Shown here: positions 29,429 to 37,266 of the stretch, piece after piece
Position numbering within the stretch: the first letter of the stretch is position 1
Layout: each line of letters begins with the position of its first letter
NCBI RefSeq assembly: GCF_000473325.1
Contig: NZ_KI421513.1
Location: 1,559,217-1,623,216 of the forward strand
Length of the DNA: 64,000 nt
Direction: 5' to 3'
DNA from: Leisingera caerulea DSM 24564
GTDB taxonomy: Bacteria > Pseudomonadota > Alphaproteobacteria > Rhodobacterales > Rhodobacteraceae
Made by a program: the position numbers and the translations under genes
Notes under the pieces: model-generated
Seen by the model: the letters and a program-made list of their open reading frames with translations, nothing else
The model's database searches: none
What the model was told of the DNA's origin: nothing

Positions 29429-30262
29429 TTAGTTCTGGTACAGCGCGTCGGCGTGGAAGGAGACATGCTCCTCCATGAAGGTCGACACGAAGAAATAGCT
29501 GTGGTCATAGCCCGGCTGCATCCGCAGGGTGGCCTGCTGGCGGCGTTCGGCCACGGCGTGGGCCAGCGCCTCGGGCTTCAGGAGATCGATAAACTGGTCG
29601 GAGGTGCCGGTGTCGATCAGGATCGGGCCGTCGAAGCCTTTGTCGCGCATCAGGAGGGTGGCGTCGTGCTTGGCCCAGTTTGCCTCGTCATCGCCCAGGT
29701 AGGCGCTCAGCTGCTTGCGGCCCCAGTCGGACTGGGTCGGGTTGGAGATCGGTGCGAAGGCGGAGACCGATTTGTAGCGGCCCGGCAGGTTCATCGCCAG
29801 CGTCAGCGCGCCGTGGCCGCCCATGGAATGGCCGGTGATCGCCTGGCGGTCCAGGTCGATGGCGAAGTTTTCGCCCAGCAGCGCGGGCAGTTCCTCGGCC
29901 AAGTAGTCCCACATGCGGAAATGCGGCGCCCAGGGGTCCTGGGTGGCGTTCACGTAAAAGCCCGCGCCCTGGCCCAGGTCATAGGCCTCGTCATCGGCCA
30001 CGCCCTCGCCGCGGGGCGAGGTGTCGGGGAAGACGATGGCGATGCCCTGCTCGGCGCACCAGGCCTGGGCGCCCGCCTTGGTCATGGCGTTTTCATGGGT
30101 GCAGGTGAGGCCCGACAGATGCCACAGCACCGGCACCGGGCCGTCCTTGGCCTCCTCCGGCAGGAACAGGCCGAATGTCATATCGCCGCCGGTGGCGGTG
30201 CTGGCGTGTTTGTAGACGCCCTGGGTGCCGCCAAAGGCACGGTTCTCGGAAACGGTTTCCAT
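29429..30262 (-). CDS. fghA: S-formylglutathione hydrolase
   Basis: Hydrolyses S-formylglutathione to formate and glutathione in glutathione-dependent formaldehyde detoxification. The 277 residues include LWHLSGLTCTHENAMTKAG (oxyanion region), nucleophile GHSMGGHGAL near residue 148, the Asp in IDTGTSDQF and His in GYDHSYFFVSTF. Its usual partner, glutathione-dependent formaldehyde dehydrogenase, is not in the window. Formaldehyde could come from demethylation of methylated amines, the theme of the right end of the window; that is metabolic inference, since the genes are 25 kb apart. Confidence 0.95.
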   Translation of the reverse strand: METVSENRAFGGTQGVYKHASTATGGDMTFGLFLPEEAKDGPVPVLWHLSGLTCTHENAMTKAGAQAWCAEQGIAIVFPDTSPRGEGVADDEAYDLGQGAGFYVNATQDPWAPHFRMWDYLAEELPALLGENFAIDLDRQAITGHSMGGHGALTLAMNLPGRYKSVSAFAPISNPTQSDWGRKQLSAYLGDDEANWAKHDATLLMRDKGFDGPILIDTGTSDQFIDLLKPEALAHAVAERRQQATLRMQPGYDHSYFFVSTFMEEHVSFHADALYQN

Positions 30263-30570
30263 GGGTGAGGCTCCTCAAATCTGTTAGCCCTATCGCTATC
30301 CGCAGATTGCCGCAGCGTCCAGCGGGAGGGCGGCAGCAATGCCAGTTTTTGCGGCAGAAGGCTTGCGAATCCGCAAACATCCAGAGGGCAGGCAGGGCAT
30401 GGCTCCCGCCCGTCGCCGGAGCATGGGGCCTGCTCCGCTCCCGTTGGGCCCGGCCCGGCGCTGTGCGCCGGGCCGGGCCCAAGGCCGCCAAGGGCGCGCT
30501 GACGCCAGTCAGGGTGTCCTGCGGGCGCGGGAGCTTTCCGGGGCAGCCGGGCGGCGGCCGGGCGGCGGCT
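30263..30570. other. Intergenic region with REP-like copy A
   Basis: 308 bp between fghA and the AEC transporter gene. It holds the fghA promoter side (AT-richer around 30283-30310) and the most perfect REP-like element; no coding frame is convincing. Confidence 0.6.
30402..30482. repeat. REP-like GC palindrome element, copy A
   Basis: GCTCCCGCCCG (30402-30412), GTTGGGC (30443-30449), then a perfect 18-bp stem: left arm 30444-30461, loop TGT (30462-30464), right arm 30465-30482, followed by GGCCGC. Closely matches copy B at 46645-46724, including the flanks. Confidence 0.8.
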
Positions 30571-31494
30571 TCAGGAGACCCAGGCGATCACTGCCGGCAC
30601 GGTGACAATCGACAGCACGGTGGAGATGAAGATGGCGGCAGAGGCCCGGTGCGGGGCCACGCCGTAGTGCTGCGCCAGCATGTAGACATTGCCCGCCACC
30701 GGCAGCGATGCGGCGGCGATGGCGACGGCGGCGGAGAACGGCGCCGCCGGGATCAGCCACAGCACGGCGATGGCGACGCAGGCCGGATGCAGCACAAGCT
30801 TGGCAAAGCTGAGCCAGCCGGAGATCCGGATCCGTTCGGCCGATTTCGAAGCGAGCGAGGCGCCGATGGCAAACAGCGCACCGGGGGTGGCGGCGCCGCC
30901 GAGGATGGTGAGGAAATCATTTGCGGGTTCCGGGATCGGCAGCGCCGAGGCCGACCAGGCAAGACCGGCAACGATGGACAGGATCATCGGGTTTTTCAGC
31001 AGGCCCAACCCCACCAGTTTCAGCGTTGCCATCCCCAGCCCGTTGCCGCGGCCGGCGTTGATCAGAATGACGATCAGCGAGGAGAACACCACCAGATCGA
31101 CGCTGAGCACCACCATCATCGGCGCAACTGAGGCCGGGCCGAACAGGATCGCCATCATCGGCAGGCCGAGAAAGCCGACATTGCCGATGGCGGCGCATTG
31201 CGCCTCCACCGCCGCGGTGGGCATGTCCAGCCCGCGGGCCATGGCGACAGCTGTCACCAGCAGGTAGACCGCCAGCGTGCCGGCCAGGTAGCCGAGGATC
31301 AGCGTGGGGTCGAAGACCTCGGCAAAGGACAGGTTGGCGGCGAAGCCGAAGATCATCGCTGACAGCGGAAAGTAGAAGACAAAGCGGGTGAGATACGCGG
31401 TGGCCTCTTCGGTGAAGAAACGGCTGCGCCCGGCCCAGTAGCCAAGGCCGATGATTGCAAAGAAGGGCAGGGTGCGGAAGAAGATCTCGGCCAT
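30571..31494 (-). CDS. AEC (auxin efflux carrier) family transporter
   Basis: 307 residues with about ten membrane segments split by a central loop. AEIFFRTLPFFAIIGLGYWAGR starts helix 1, QCAAIGNVGFLGLPMM near 105 is the conserved AEC crossover motif with NVGFxGxP, and LHPACVAIAVLW near the C-terminus matches the second crossover. Bacterial members move organic acids such as malate or amino acids. ATG 31494 is used; the upstream TTG frame adds 11 residues. Monocistronic, substrate unknown. Confidence 0.86.
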   Translation of the reverse strand: MAEIFFRTLPFFAIIGLGYWAGRSRFFTEEATAYLTRFVFYFPLSAMIFGFAANLSFAEVFDPTLILGYLAGTLAVYLLVTAVAMARGLDMPTAAVEAQCAAIGNVGFLGLPMMAILFGPASVAPMMVVLSVDLVVFSSLIVILINAGRGNGLGMATLKLVGLGLLKNPMILSIVAGLAWSASALPIPEPANDFLTILGGAATPGALFAIGASLASKSAERIRISGWLSFAKLVLHPACVAIAVLWLIPAAPFSAAVAIAAASLPVAGNVYMLAQHYGVAPHRASAAIFISTVLSIVTVPAVIAWVS

Positions 31495-31552
31495 GGGGAT
31501 TGGTAACAAGACCTGACCAATTGGCAAAGGCTGTTTTTTGGGCGGTTTTTTT

Positions 31553-31639
31553 GAACCGGCGGGGGCGCTCCCGCCGGTTCATGGGCAGTCCGGGGACTGC
31601 CCTTCACAGTTGGGCGTGGCCCCGTGCTGCGCACGGGGC
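31553..31639. repeat. Cluster of three perfect hairpins
   Basis: Arms GAACCGGCGGG (31553-31563)/CCCGCCGGTTC (31570-31580); GGGCAGTC (31583-31590)/GACTGCCC (31595-31602); GCCCCGTGC (31619-31627)/GCACGGGGC (31631-31639). Function unknown. Confidence 0.7.
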
Positions 31640-31767
31640 AGGGTTTTTGCTGAGAGCGTCTGGTCAACTGTGTGACCGGGCTTTCCTGCGTCAAGGGTGA
31701 ACCGCGCCAAGGCGCGGCGGCGGCACCGCCCTTGACCCAAGAAAGCCCGGTGGGGGAATACGCCCCC

Positions 31768-31836
31768 GCAGCGCGTCAGCGCTGCCGGGCCCAACCGGGG
31801 AGGGGCAGCCTTTGGCTGCTCCGGAGCGGGCGGGAG
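31768..31836 (-). repeat. REP-like GC palindrome element, copy D (inverted)
   Basis: On the minus strand: CTCCCGCCCG (31836-31827), GTTGGGC (31795-31789), then arms GCAGCGC (31785-31779) and GCGCTGC (31774-31768). Same order as the other copies; an additional small hairpin (GCAGCC/GGCTGC) lies in the spacer. Confidence 0.65.
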
Positions 31837-31864
31837 TACCCCGCTGCCGTGTTCAGTGCCGTGT

Positions 31865-32839
31865 CTAGCCGCTGCCGATCAGGGCGCCTGCGCCCAGCAC
31901 CAGGGCACCGCCCAGCACCACCTGCATGGTGGCGCGCCAGAACGGGGTTTGCATGAACTTGTTCTGGATCCAGGCGATGGCCCAAAGCTCCACAAAGACG
32001 ATCAGCAGCGCCAGCGTGGTGGCGGTCCAGAATTCCGGGATCAGATAGGGCAGGGCGTGACCCAGGCCGCCCACGGTGGTCATGATGCCGGAGGCCAGGC
32101 CGCGTTTGATGGGAGAGCCGCGGCCCGAAAGCTCGCCGTCATCCGAGGCGGCCTCGGTGAAGCCCATCGAGATGCCGGCGCCGACCGAGGCCGCCATGCC
32201 GACCAGGAAGGTGGTCCAGGTGTCCTGGGTGGCAAAGGCGGTGGCGAAGATCGGCGCCAGGGTGGAGACAGAGCCGTCCATCAGCCCGGCCAGCCCCGGC
32301 TGCACCCAGGTCAGCACGAACTGGCGGTGGGCGGCACGGTCCTCATCGTCGCGGGTGCCGTCGTCCAGATGCGCCTCCTGCAACTCACCGGCGCGGGCCT
32401 GGTGGCCGGCCTCGGCGGCGGCCAGATCGCCCAAGAGCTTGCGGGTGGCGGCGTCCCGGGTGCGGGCGGCAGCGGCGGTGTAGAAACGCTCGGCGTCGCG
32501 CTCCATCGCGCGGGCCTCGTCGCGGATGCGGTCGAGGCTCAGGTTTTCCATCAGCCAGACCGGGCGGCGGGCATAATAGCCTGCCACATGCTCGCGCCGG
32601 ATCAGCGGGATCGCCGGGCCGAACCGATCCTCGTGCAGGGCAATCAGCCGGGCGCGGTGCTCATCCTCTTCCGCGGCCATGCCGTCGAACATCGCTGCGG
32701 TCGCCGGGTAGTCCGCCCGCAGCCGCGCCGCATAGCTGCGGTAGATGCGCGCATCGTCCTCCTCGGAGGCAATTGCAAGGGCCAGGATCTCCTGCCCGGT
32801 GAGGTCGGAAAAGTGCTTGCGCTGAGTGAAAAACCGCAT
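31865..32839 (-). CDS. mbfA: Membrane-bound ferritin MbfA (rubrerythrin-VIT1 iron exporter)
   Basis: 324 residues joining two domains. An N-terminal ferritin-like four-helix domain (about 1-150) carries the di-iron motifs EEDDARIYRSY, AAEEDEHRARL, MERDAERFY and AAAEAGHQARA. A C-terminal VIT1/CCC1 membrane domain (about 175-320, GLMDGSVSTLAPIFATAF, GISMGFTEAASDDGELSGRG) follows. Homologues in Agrobacterium and Bradyrhizobium export iron and protect from iron and peroxide stress. A palindromic Irr box (32853-32869) stands directly upstream of the start, in line with known Irr repression of mbfA. Confidence 0.92.
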   Translation of the reverse strand: MRFFTQRKHFSDLTGQEILALAIASEEDDARIYRSYAARLRADYPATAAMFDGMAAEEDEHRARLIALHEDRFGPAIPLIRREHVAGYYARRPVWLMENLSLDRIRDEARAMERDAERFYTAAAARTRDAATRKLLGDLAAAEAGHQARAGELQEAHLDDGTRDDEDRAAHRQFVLTWVQPGLAGLMDGSVSTLAPIFATAFATQDTWTTFLVGMAASVGAGISMGFTEAASDDGELSGRGSPIKRGLASGIMTTVGGLGHALPYLIPEFWTATTLALLIVFVELWAIAWIQNKFMQTPFWRATMQVVLGGALVLGAGALIGSG

Positions 32840-32852
32840 CGTCTGCCCCTAG

Positions 32853-32869
32853 TTTAGAATTATTCTAAA
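32853..32869. promoter_or_regulatory. Iron control element (Irr/ICE box) of mbfA
   Basis: TTTAGAATTATTCTAAA, a perfect inverted repeat of 8 bp around a central T, 13 bp upstream of the mbfA start. This is the ICE motif bound by Irr in Rhizobiales and Rhodobacterales under low iron. The divergent TetR gene starts 117 bp away. Confidence 0.88.
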
Positions 32870-32985
32870 TATAGCGGATCGCCATGCCGCCGCAAGATGG
32901 CGCGCCAGCCTTGTTGCAAAGCGGCGGCCCGGATTACATTAGGGGCAGGCCCTGCACCCTGCAGCCCGTATCCTGAGGAGCCCTC

Positions 32986-33603
32986 ATGAACCAGCAAGCC
33001 AGCGTCCTGCGCACCGGCCGGAAATTCGACCAGGTCCTGGAGGGCGCGCGCGAGGTTTTCCTGGCGGATGGGTTCGAAGGCGCCAGCGTCGACAATATCG
33101 CCAGGGCGGCGGGGGTGTCCAAGGCGACGCTCTACAGCTATTTCCCCGACAAGCGGGTGCTGTTCATGGAGGTGGTGCGCTCTGCCTGTGTGCAGCAGGC
33201 GGACGCGTCGCTGGAGCTGGCGCCGGGCACCCGCGGGCCGCAGGAGGTGCTGCGGGCGGCGGCGGAGCGGGTGCACGGGGTGCTGCTGGGCGGCTTCAGC
33301 CTGCAGCTGTTCCGCATTTTCGTGGCCGAGGCCGACCGGTTCCCGGAGCTGGGGCCGATGTTCTACGAAAGCGGCCCGATGACGCTGCACGGGGAGATCC
33401 AGGCCTATATGGAGGCCGCTGCGGCGCGCGGCGAGCTGAAGATCGAGGATGCCGACCTGGCCGCCGCGCAGTTCATCGAGCTGTGCAAGGCGGATATCTT
33501 TCTGCGGTTCCTGTTCAAGATCGACACTGAATTCACCGAAGCCGAGCGCGAGCGGGTGATCAGCGGCGCCATCGACACCTTCATGGCCCGGTTCGGCGCC
33601 TGA
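32986..33603 (+). CDS. TetR/AcrR family transcriptional regulator
   Basis: 205 residues. The HTH is at about 33-58 (ASVDNIARAAGVSKATLYSYFPDKRVLF), followed by an all-helical ligand domain with the C-terminal TetR_C pattern (FIELCKADIFLRFLFKIDTEFTEAERERVISGAIDTFMARF). GAGGAG precedes the ATG. Divergent from mbfA. TetR proteins of this type often control efflux or fatty-acid genes; the target is unknown. Confidence 0.9.
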   Translation: MNQQASVLRTGRKFDQVLEGAREVFLADGFEGASVDNIARAAGVSKATLYSYFPDKRVLFMEVVRSACVQQADASLELAPGTRGPQEVLRAAAERVHGVLLGGFSLQLFRIFVAEADRFPELGPMFYESGPMTLHGEIQAYMEAAAARGELKIEDADLAAAQFIELCKADIFLRFLFKIDTEFTEAERERVISGAIDTFMARFGA

Positions 33604-33607
33604 GAGA

Positions 33608-33625
33608 CCGGCCCGCGGGGGCCGG
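33608..33625. terminator. Hairpin between convergent TetR and cytochrome genes
   Basis: 7-bp stem CCGGCCC/GGGCCGG with a GCGG loop in the 29-bp gap between the two stops. No T-tract on either strand, so terminator function is only suggested by position. Confidence 0.4.
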
Positions 33626-33632
33626 GATCCGG

Positions 33633-34115
33633 TCAGTGTGTTGTGAAGCTGTTGGGCGTGCTGCGATAGGTTTCGTGGCAGCTGAGACAGCTTTGCATCA
33701 GGCCGGGCAGGGTGCGGCGCAGGCCGCTGAGCGAGCGGGTGTTGAGGTCCTTGGCCGCGGCTTTGGCAGTTTCGGCGCGGGTCTTGAAATCCTTCCACGC
33801 GTGCCAGATCAGCGGCCGGGCGTTGGACCGCGGGTCCAGCTGCGGCTTGCGGAAGTGCTTGCGGATGCTGCCGGTGGACCGGATCAGCTGCTTGCGCGCC
33901 GCGCGCGCCTGGCTGCGGTCAAAGGTGCTGCGCCCGGCAGTCATGCCGGTCAGCACATCCATGGCGGCCTTTTGCGAGGTCATCAGCGCGATCCGCTTGG
34001 TCACATGCTTGCTGTGGCTGCTGTCCCGGGCGGTTACCGGGGCGGTGCTGCCGATGGCCAGCGCTATGATCACCACGAGCAGGGCCGCGGCTTTGTGCAG
34101 GCGGAAAGATGTCAC
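33633..34115 (-). CDS. Cytochrome c'-type (cytochrome c-556-like) monoheme protein
   Basis: A periplasmic protein of 160 residues. The signal peptide spans about 1-29 (FRLHKAAALLVVIIALAIG, cut after VTA). The heme site CLSCHETYR is near the C-terminus, as in the four-helix cytochrome c' family, and the preceding helices are Arg/Lys-rich. The start is GTG at 34115 with GGAGG 4 nt upstream; the longer in-frame reading upstream lacks a ribosome site. The exact role (gas binding, electron transfer) is unknown. It shares a 146-bp divergent region with imuB that contains a LexA box. Confidence 0.82.
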   Translation of the reverse strand: MTSFRLHKAAALLVVIIALAIGSTAPVTARDSSHSKHVTKRIALMTSQKAAMDVLTGMTAGRSTFDRSQARAARKQLIRSTGSIRKHFRKPQLDPRSNARPLIWHAWKDFKTRAETAKAAAKDLNTRSLSGLRRTLPGLMQSCLSCHETYRSTPNSFTTH

Positions 34116-34151
34116 GATGCCTCCGGGCGGATTGACCGAATCGAGAAATAA

Positions 34152-34166
34152 GAACAAAATAAGAAC
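34152..34166. promoter_or_regulatory. LexA (SOS) box upstream of imuB
   Basis: GAACAAAATAAGAAC: perfect GAAC-N7-GAAC, the alphaproteobacterial LexA site. It lies 96 bp before the imuB start and 37 bp before the divergent cytochrome start. Confidence 0.85.
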
Positions 34167-34261
34167 ATGCCGTATGTGCCTCCTGTTATCTGGCGGCCTT
34201 CCGGCCCCTGCTGCCCCTTGCCTGCCCAATTGCCCTGACCCGTTGCCCTGTGCCTGCTGCC

Positions 34262-35944
34262 ATGCCCCACCGCCGCATTCTTTCGCTTTGGTTTCCGCGC
34301 CTTGGGGCGGAGCGTATCCTGCGGGCAGAGCGCGGCGGCATTGACGGGCCGCTGGCCGTTGCCGAGGAAGTTTCCAACACGCAGGTTATTTCCGCGTTAA
34401 ACGCCGCCGCTTTGGCAGAGGGGCTGCAGCCGGGCCAGCCGCTGCGCGATGCCCATGCGATGTGCGCCGGCCTGACGGTGCGGCCGCGCAACCCGGCGGC
34501 GGAGGCGGCATTCCTGGCCGCGCTGAGGCGCTGGGCGGGCAAGTTCAGCCCCTGGGTGGCGGAGGCGGAGCGCGACGGGCTGACCATCGACCTTACCGGC
34601 TGCGCGCATCTGTTCGGGAGCGAGGCGGCGCTGATGGAGGCGGCGGGGCGCGATTGCGCGGAAATGGGGCTGAGCGTGCAGATGGGGCTGGCCGATACCC
34701 TGGGCGCGGCCTGGGCGCTGGCGCGTTACGCGGGCGAGGAGGCGGCGCCGGACCGCAGCGGCGACGCCATCGACCAGGAGGCCCGCGCCACCCGCGCCCG
34801 GGCGCAGAAGCGCAGCCCGGGGCAAGGCGCCAAGCGCCGCCACTGGACCCGCGGCGGCGCCGCGCCGCAGCTGCAGGCGCCGCCGCCGCAGATGGGGCGG
34901 ATTGCCGAACCCGGGCAGGCCTATTGCGCGCTGGCGCCGCTGCCGGTGGCGGCGCTGCGGCTGGACAGCGCCACGGTGGCGCAGCTGAACCGGCTGGGCC
35001 TCCGGCGGATCGGCGATCTGCTGGGGCAGCCGCGGGCCAGTCTGGCGCGCCGGTTCGGGCGCGGGCTGGTCTTGCGGCTGGATCAGGCGATGGGCAGCGC
35101 GCCGGAGCCGGTTTCGCCCGCGCGCAGCCCGGATCATTTCGCGGTGCGGCTGACCCTGCCTGAGCCGATCGGGCTGATGGAGGATCTGCTGGCGGGCATC
35201 GACCGGATGCTGCCGCGGCTGTGTGCCCGGCTGGAGGCGCGCGGCAAGGGCGCGCGCAGCCTGCGGCTGGAGGCGCACCGCTGCGATCAGGAAATGGAGG
35301 CGGTGGCCATCGGTCTGGCCCGTGCCAGCCGCGACCCCGCCCGCATCCGGCCCCTGCTGGAGATGAAGCTGGAGCAGATTGATGCGGGCTATGGCATCGA
35401 CATGCTGCGGCTGGAGGTGCTGCAGGCAGAGGCCATCCACGCCCGCACGCCCGCGGGCCATGCCGAAGCGGGCGCCGCGGCGCGGGCGCGGCAGGAGGAT
35501 GGCGCGGCGCTGGAGGATCTGATCGGCCGTATCGGCGCGCGGCTGGGGCTGGAGGCGGTCACCCGCTATCACCCGGCGGAGAGCCACATTCCGGAAAAGA
35601 CCTTTACCGTGCAGGCCGCCGCCTGGTCGGAGCCCGCGGCTGGGGACTGGCCGTTGCCGCCGCGGCCGCGGCCGCTGCTGATCTGGCAGCCCGAGCTGGT
35701 CCATGCGCCGGACCGGCCTGAGGTGCCGGAGCGCTTCCGCTGGCGCGGCCGCGACTGGGAGCTGGCAGAGGCTGAAGGCCCGGAGCGGATTGCCCCGGAA
35801 TGGTGGCTGGAAGACCCCAACTGGCGCAGCGGCGTGCGCGATTACTGGACCGTGGTCACCGCCTGCGGCGCGCGGCTGTGGCTGTTCTTTGCCCATGGCG
35901 GCGCGCTGTCGCCGGGCTGGTTCTGCCATGGCTCGTTTGCGTGA
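34262..35944 (+). CDS. imuB: ImuB, Y-family polymerase-like mutasome subunit
   Basis: 560 residues related to DinB/UmuC but with the catalytic acidic residues missing: the N-terminal strand reads RRILSLWFPRLGAERIL where active enzymes have an FxxxDxD motif. Family features are PLAVAEE, LRDAHAMCAGLTVRPRNP, the little-finger region (HFAVRLTLPEPIGLMEDLLAGIDRML), and the C-terminal LLIWQPELVHAPDRPEVPERFRWRG, which ends near the usual beta-clamp/DnaE2 contact part. ImuB links DnaE2 to the clamp in SOS mutagenesis. There is no imuA gene next to it, and dnaE2 is 27 kb away. ATG 34262 chosen over GTG 34250. Confidence 0.92.
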   Translation: MPHRRILSLWFPRLGAERILRAERGGIDGPLAVAEEVSNTQVISALNAAALAEGLQPGQPLRDAHAMCAGLTVRPRNPAAEAAFLAALRRWAGKFSPWVAEAERDGLTIDLTGCAHLFGSEAALMEAAGRDCAEMGLSVQMGLADTLGAAWALARYAGEEAAPDRSGDAIDQEARATRARAQKRSPGQGAKRRHWTRGGAAPQLQAPPPQMGRIAEPGQAYCALAPLPVAALRLDSATVAQLNRLGLRRIGDLLGQPRASLARRFGRGLVLRLDQAMGSAPEPVSPARSPDHFAVRLTLPEPIGLMEDLLAGIDRMLPRLCARLEARGKGARSLRLEAHRCDQEMEAVAIGLARASRDPARIRPLLEMKLEQIDAGYGIDMLRLEVLQAEAIHARTPAGHAEAGAAARARQEDGAALEDLIGRIGARLGLEAVTRYHPAESHIPEKTFTVQAAAWSEPAAGDWPLPPRPRPLLIWQPELVHAPDRPEVPERFRWRGRDWELAEAEGPERIAPEWWLEDPNWRSGVRDYWTVVTACGARLWLFFAHGGALSPGWFCHGSFA

Positions 35945-36021
35945 CGGGGCGGCGCAACAGTTCGCTGCGCGGCGAAGGGTTTTGCTTGGGTCTGCTTGAA
36001 GGGCGCGCGTAGAGTGGGGGC

Positions 36022-36711
36022 ATGATCACACCGCGTTTCGACATTCTGGGCCAGGCGATTGCCGACGCCAGCCGCACGCAGATGCTGTGCGAGCTGATGG
36101 AGGGCCGCGCCTATACCAACAAGGAGCTGGCGGCGGCTGCGGGCGTGACGCCGCAGACCGCCTCGGCGCATTTGCGGCTGCTGCAGGATGCAGGGCTGGT
36201 GGTGGCGGAAAAGCGCGGCCGCTGCGTTTATCACCGGCTGGCAGGCGCGGAAGTGGCCCATGCGCTGGAGCAGCTGGCCGCGATTGCGCCTGCGGACAGC
36301 CTGCACCGCGCCCAGCAGCGCAAGGCGGGCGGGCTGGCGCAGCTGCGCAGCTGTTATGACCATCTGGCAGGCCCGCTGGCGGTGGCGATGACCGGCGCGT
36401 TCCTGGACCGCGGCATGCTGGTGGAGCAACAGGGGGCTTTCTGCGCCGTGCCGACCGGGGAGTGGCTGAAACTGGGCGTGGTGCTGCCGGAGCGGCCGGG
36501 CCGCCAGCCTTTTGCCCGGCCCTGCCTGGACTGGACCGAACGCAAGCTGCATGTGGCCGGGCCGATGGGGCGGCAGATCCTGGATCACGCGCTGACGAGC
36601 GGCTGGGTCAAGCGGCACCGGCACAAGCGCGGACTGATGCTGACGGCACCGGGGCGGGTGGCGCTGGAGCAGATTCTGGGCCTGCACTGCGGCGCGCTGG
36701 CGGAGGCCTGA
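36022..36711 (+). CDS. ArsR family HTH transcriptional regulator with C-terminal extension
   Basis: 229 residues. The winged HTH is at about 10-85 (ASRTQMLCELMEGRAYTNKELAAAAGVTPQTASAHLRLLQDAGLVVAEKRG in pieces). There is no CxC metal site in the DNA-recognition helix, so it is not a classical arsenic or cadmium sensor. The C-terminal 130 residues (RSCYDHLAGPLAVAMTGAFLDRG, LDWTERKLHVAGPMGRQIL) match the extended ArsR-like proteins of unknown ligand. 77 bp downstream of imuB; possibly an independent transcript. Confidence 0.87.
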   Translation: MITPRFDILGQAIADASRTQMLCELMEGRAYTNKELAAAAGVTPQTASAHLRLLQDAGLVVAEKRGRCVYHRLAGAEVAHALEQLAAIAPADSLHRAQQRKAGGLAQLRSCYDHLAGPLAVAMTGAFLDRGMLVEQQGAFCAVPTGEWLKLGVVLPERPGRQPFARPCLDWTERKLHVAGPMGRQILDHALTSGWVKRHRHKRGLMLTAPGRVALEQILGLHCGALAEA

Positions 36712-36826
36712 GCGGCGTGAAAGCCGGGTAAAACAGGCCCGCCGCGCCTGTGCGCCTGCTGCACCACACGAAAAATCGAATGTTAAAAACCTTGATTTGC
36801 CGGGGAAATGGCGCAACCTTTTAGGT

Positions 36827-37171
36827 ATGAGCTTTGATCAGGTGCAGCCTTTTCCCGGATCTCCCATTCCTCAGCAAGTCGCGTTTGACCGGCGGGAACT
36901 GTCGGTTATCATGACGCTTTATGGCCGTATGGTCGCCGCCGGGGAATGGCGCGATTACGGGATTGCCTCCCTGCGTGATCTGGCGGTGTTCTCTGTCTTC
37001 CGGCGCACGGCGGAGCATCCGCTGTACCGCATCGAAAAGCGGCCCAAGCTGCGCAACCGGCAGGGCCAGTATGCGGTTGTCGGGATGGACGGTCATATCC
37101 TGAAGCGCGGGGCGGATCTGAAGACCGTGCTGAGGGTGCTGGAGCGCAAGCTGATCCGCTCCGTGGAGTAG
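36827..37171 (+). CDS. DUF2794 domain-containing protein
   Basis: A 114-residue alphaproteobacterial protein of unknown function, no signal peptide. DUF2794 features: FDRRELSVIMTLYGRMVAAG near residue 20, the segment AVFSVFRRTAEHPLYRIEK, and ILKRGADLKTVLRVLERKL at the end. The start MSFDQVQPF at 36827 is preferred over 36797 because the extra residues do not fit. An AT-rich promoter-like stretch (36770-36800) lies upstream. Confidence 0.9.
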   Translation: MSFDQVQPFPGSPIPQQVAFDRRELSVIMTLYGRMVAAGEWRDYGIASLRDLAVFSVFRRTAEHPLYRIEKRPKLRNRQGQYAVVGMDGHILKRGADLKTVLRVLERKLIRSVE

Positions 37172-37196
37172 CCGCAGGGGTGCGGCGGAGCGGGGA

Positions 37197-37240
37197 CCGG
37201 AAAATTTGAATTTTCCGGCCAAAAATCTTCGAAAGATTTT
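37197..37240. repeat. AT-rich double-palindrome intergenic element, copy 2
   Basis: Inverted relative to copy 1 (2806-2850). First palindrome arms CCGGAAAATT (37197-37206)/AATTTTCCGG (37209-37218); second arms AAAATCTT (37222-37229)/AAGATTTT (37233-37240). Located between the convergent DUF2794 and NlpC/P60 genes. Confidence 0.75.
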
Positions 37241-37266
37241 GTACCGCCTGCGGCCGCGGGCGGAGG

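Larger units (their letters stand above)
31495..31864. other. Intergenic region with hairpin cluster and REP-like copy D
   Basis: 370 bp between the AEC and mbfA genes, without a convincing gene. Contains three close hairpins (31553-31580, 31583-31602, 31619-31639) and an inverted REP-like copy (31768-31836). The T-runs at 31533-31539 and 31546-31552 precede the first hairpin on the plus strand, so it is not a standard terminator for either neighbour. Confidence 0.6.

Noticed and set aside
33070..33082. GGTTCGAA string resembling a tRNA T-loop
   Set aside because: It lies inside the TetR coding sequence and no tRNA cloverleaf can be formed around it.
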